Translations under genes and position numbers: made by a program | In this document: positions 62,190 through 64,000 of the stretch, piece by piece | Position numbering within the stretch: the stretch's first letter is position 1 | Layout of the letters: every line of letters begins with the position of its first letter | The notes under the pieces: generated by a model | Databases searched by the model: none | Seen by the model: only the letters and a program-made list of their open reading frames with translations | Told to the model about the DNA's origin: nothing | Source of the DNA: an uncultured Eubacteriales bacterium | GTDB lineage: Bacteria > Bacillota > Clostridia > Oscillospirales > Oscillospiraceae | Direction: 5' to 3' | Length of the DNA stretch: 64,000 bases | Assembly (NCBI GenBank): GCA_900546255.1 | Contig: URCB01000001.1 | Coordinates: 1-64,000, forward strand

Positions 62190-62393
62190 ATGAAGGAACC
62201 CATCCGGGCAGAAAGCCAGCTTCTAGTCGGCGGCACGCTGACCTCTACAGAGGCCCTGGACCGATCCCAGCGCACCTGTTTGGCCTACTGGCTGAAGGAG
62301 ACCTACCTCAACGAACTGTGCCGGGGAAAAGCCACCGTCCAGACAGCAGCCTCCCGACAGAATCATACGTCAACTGAAAACGGGAAGAACTAA
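62190..62393 (+). CDS. Small protein divergent from the recombinase, possible directionality factor
   Basis: 67 residues from an ATG with GAGGAGG 7 bp upstream. Charged, helical central part (SQRTCLAYWLKETYLNEL), no known motif. Small proteins next to large serine recombinases are often SHOCT-like or act as recombination directionality factors (for example SprB for SprA). Function here is a guess from position. Confidence 0.55.
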   Translation: MKEPIRAESQLLVGGTLTSTEALDRSQRTCLAYWLKETYLNELCRGKATVQTAASRQNHTSTENGKN

Positions 62394-62426
62394 AAACGCC
62401 CCCGGCAAAGTACGTTTGCCGGGGGC
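62393..62426 (-). terminator. Terminator of the DUF3089 gene
   Basis: Perfect 12-bp stem GCCCCCGGCAAA / TTTGCCGGGGGC, then GTTTTTAG on the minus strand. Confidence 0.88.
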
Positions 62427-62463
62427 ATCTTCTGTGTGCAAGCGGGAAAACAGGCCAAACCTC

Positions 62464-63504
62464 TCATTGGGCCGCCAAATAGGCCGCCGTCCGCACTGCC
62501 ACGTTTTCCTGCAGGTTCCGATAGAAGAACTGGTAGTCATACAAATGGTACACTCCGTCTGGGAAGAGGGAATTGCTGTACGCCGCCGGGTCCACATCAG
62601 TGACCCGCAGGGTTCCCCGGTCGGGGTCCAGATAGGCCCCGGTAAACTGAGGCACTTCCGTCTCAATCTCCCCGTCGTAGTTGGTGAAGCAGGCCCCTTG
62701 GTTCAGGGACTTGTCCGCCGGGGTGCTGTCGGTTTTCCAGTTCAAGGGGTTGATGGCCAGGGCCTGGGTGCCCGCGGGCACCACCAGGGATTCGGTGATC
62801 CCCTCCGCCTCGGTGTTGAAGGAGATGATGACACCGGTGTCGTCCTCTCCCTGGGCCATCTGCAGGTGGGGGTACTGGTTCAGGTCCTCCTCCGTCACCG
62901 GCCAGCCGATGCAGTAAGCGGCCACCAGCAGGTCTTGGTAGGACGCTTCGTCAAAATAGTCCTCCAACAGCCGCAGCAGCATTTGGGACCCCTGGGAGAA
63001 CCCCGCCAGGATCAGCGGCCGGCCGTCGTTGACCTCCGACATGTAGTAGGTAAACGCGTCCGACACATCCTGGTAGGCCAGGTCCAAATAGGCCTCCTGT
63101 TCCTCTGCCGTCATGGAGTAAACCGGGAAGGTCACCTGCCGGTAGTAGGGAGCATAGAGGGTGGCGGTGTCCTCGTAAATCCCCCGTTCCATGTTCAGGG
63201 CCCCTACGAACGCCGATTTGGTCTCGGTGTCCTCCAGGGACATGTTGTAGTTCCCGTTATCTCCCATATCCACTGTGGGGCAGATGAGAAAGACGTCTAC
63301 GTCTTTCCCTGCGCCCTCGGCATAGTAGGCCCAGTTGGCGCTGTCGCTGTAGTCCACCTGGACCGTGTCTGTGACGGACTGGGTGGTGTCTTGCGGAGTC
63401 TCCCCGGTGCTCTGCTCGGCCTCCCCCTGACAGCCAGCCAGAAGGGTGAGGAGCAGTGCCACAGCCAGGCACAAGGCCCCTCCTTTTTTGCACAGTTGTT
63501 TCAT
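62464..63504 (-). CDS. DUF3089-family alpha/beta-hydrolase lipoprotein
   Basis: 346 residues: lipoprotein signal ending in LLAGC near residue 23, an acidic Ser/Thr linker, and an alpha/beta-hydrolase core with nucleophile elbow GFSQGS in RPLILAGFSQGSQML. FLICPTVDMGDNG and AYCIGWPVTEEDL fit the DUF3089 family. Predicted surface esterase/lipase, substrate unknown. The ATG at 63504 follows AAGGAG. Confidence 0.82.
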   Translation of the reverse strand: MKQLCKKGGALCLAVALLLTLLAGCQGEAEQSTGETPQDTTQSVTDTVQVDYSDSANWAYYAEGAGKDVDVFLICPTVDMGDNGNYNMSLEDTETKSAFVGALNMERGIYEDTATLYAPYYRQVTFPVYSMTAEEQEAYLDLAYQDVSDAFTYYMSEVNDGRPLILAGFSQGSQMLLRLLEDYFDEASYQDLLVAAYCIGWPVTEEDLNQYPHLQMAQGEDDTGVIISFNTEAEGITESLVVPAGTQALAINPLNWKTDSTPADKSLNQGACFTNYDGEIETEVPQFTGAYLDPDRGTLRVTDVDPAAYSNSLFPDGVYHLYDYQFFYRNLQENVAVRTAAYLAAQ

Positions 63505-63524
63505 GCTTGTATCTCCTTCCTGTT

Positions 63525-64000
63525 TCATTCGATGGTTCGAATTTGGGTTAGGTCCCCACTGCATAGCTTCTCCAGGTTGCGGAAAATCTTCTCTGGCGGC
63601 CAATCCCACCATTTCAGGTCCAGAAGGTAGGCCGTGAGGTCGGGATCAAACCGAGGCCGGATCACCCGGCAGGGGTTGCCCCCGGCGATGACGTAAGGGG
63701 GAATGTCCCGGCTCACCACGGAGTTGGCCGCCACGATGGCCCCATCTCCAATGTGAACCCCTGGGAGCACCGTGACGTTCTGGCCGATCCACACGTCGTT
63801 GCCCACCACCGTGTTCCCCTTAAAGGGGAGCTGTTCCAGGGTGGGGGTTACCTTCTCCCATCCGTGGCCCATGAGGTTGAAGGGGTAGGTGGTGACGCTG
63901 TTCATCCGGTGGTTGGCCCCGTTCATCACAAACTCAATGCCCCGGGCAATGGCGCAGAACTTGCCGATGATGAGCTTGTCCCCCAGGAAAGGATAGTGAT
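63525..64000 (-). CDS. Vat/CatB-type hexapeptide acetyltransferase, 5' end outside the window
   Basis: At least 158 residues of a left-handed beta-helix xenobiotic acetyltransferase. [22 protein letters not shown] carries the catalytic His; [29 protein letters not shown] and [15 protein letters not shown] are typical. Closest in pattern to streptogramin (Vat) acetyltransferases, but related sugar or chloramphenicol acetyltransferases cannot be excluded. Codons continue to the window edge, so the start is missing. 20 bp ahead of the DUF3089 start. Confidence 0.85.
   Translation of the reverse strand, partial: HYPFLGDKLIIGKFCAIARGIEFVMNGANHRMNSVTTYPFNLMGHGWEKVTPTLEQLPFKGNTVVGNDVWIGQNVTVLPGVHIGDGAIVAANSVVSRDIPPYVIAGGNPCRVIRPRFDPDLTAYLLDLKWWDWPPEKIFRNLEKLCSGDLTQIRTIE

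Larger units (their letters stand above)
60644..64000. mobile_element. One end of a putative integrated element in cotJC
   Basis: The element is inferred from the broken cotJC frame at about 60643 and the adjacent large serine recombinase. It contains the recombinase, a small divergent gene, a DUF3089 lipoprotein gene and a Vat-type acetyltransferase gene, and continues past the window. Its other border, expected to carry the cotJC 5' part, is not seen in the window. The extent and the mobility are inferences. Confidence 0.5.

Noticed and set aside
1-64000. CRISPR array or tandem repeat cluster.
   Set aside because: No regularly spaced direct repeats were noticed on reading both strands; only isolated hairpins.

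Overview
The window comes from a GC-rich, spore-forming, anaerobic member of the Clostridia. The best fit is Oscillospiraceae (the Flavonifractor / Intestinimonas / Oscillibacter neighbourhood); the genus is an inference from protein style, not a proven call. Supporting signs are a trimeric [FeFe] hydrogenase, T-box control of aminoacyl-tRNA synthetases, sporulation-type genes (YlbJ-like, GerS-like, CotJC-like), a BceAB-RS module and the usual Firmicutes gene order around ffh and nusB/xseAB/dxs. Most of the window is dense chromosomal core. The accessory part is at the right end, from about 60.6 kb.

Layout. 0-4.7 kb (minus strand): a peptide-sensing and detoxification module, ABC ATPase, FtsX-type permease, response regulator and histidine kinase, with a likely regulated promoter for the transporter and a separate promoter for the two-component system. 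4.8-7.3 kb: an ApbE flavin transferase lipoprotein, then a YlbJ-like sporulation membrane protein with a small Cys-containing protein. 7.5-10.7 kb (minus): nnrD, a GerS-like lipoprotein, alr and a MazF-type toxin without an adjacent antitoxin. 10.8-14.9 kb (plus): T-box leader, pheS, pheT, then ireB from its own promoter. 15.0-16.6 kb (minus): tyrS behind its own T-box. 16.7-31.2 kb (minus): a long run of M16 peptidase pair, lgt, folD; Asp23; nusB, TsaD paralogue, xseA, xseB, ispA, dxs, tlyA, nadK, argR, recN. 31.4-35.1 kb (plus): ylxM, ffh, rpsP, khpA, rimM, trmD.

35.1-37.7 kb (minus): a small membrane protein and an ECF sigma factor followed by two paralogous zinc-finger anti-sigma proteins. 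37.8-43.6 kb (minus): a hydrogenase operon (NuoE-like, NuoF-like fused to a GltD-like flavoprotein, HydA) with a near-ideal promoter and a ~270-nt leader. 43.8-44.4 kb: MarR regulator. 44.6-49.8 kb (minus): branched-chain amino acid ABC importer livJ-H-M-G-F, with a cluster of hairpins between livJ and livH. 49.9-54.2 kb (minus): sbcC, sbcD, ridA. 54.6-57.6 kb: proC (plus), then a PAP2 phosphatase, a P-loop protein and a small protein (minus). 58.0-60.1 kb (plus): two tRNA-Ser genes, an AlkD-like protein and a zinc alcohol dehydrogenase.

The right end is the most interesting part. A CotJC/manganese-catalase spore-coat gene (60.13-60.65 kb) keeps only its region from the conserved GGPDGELG motif onward. 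The first ~30 codons are missing and the stop codon of a large serine recombinase (60.69-62.10 kb) lies about 40 bp upstream. The recombinase has a small divergent partner gene, then a DUF3089 lipoprotein and a Vat/CatB-type acetyltransferase that runs off the window. This is what one end of an integrated element inside a spore gene would look like, comparable in principle to skin/sigK or SP-beta/spsM; the other half of cotJC would lie beyond the window.
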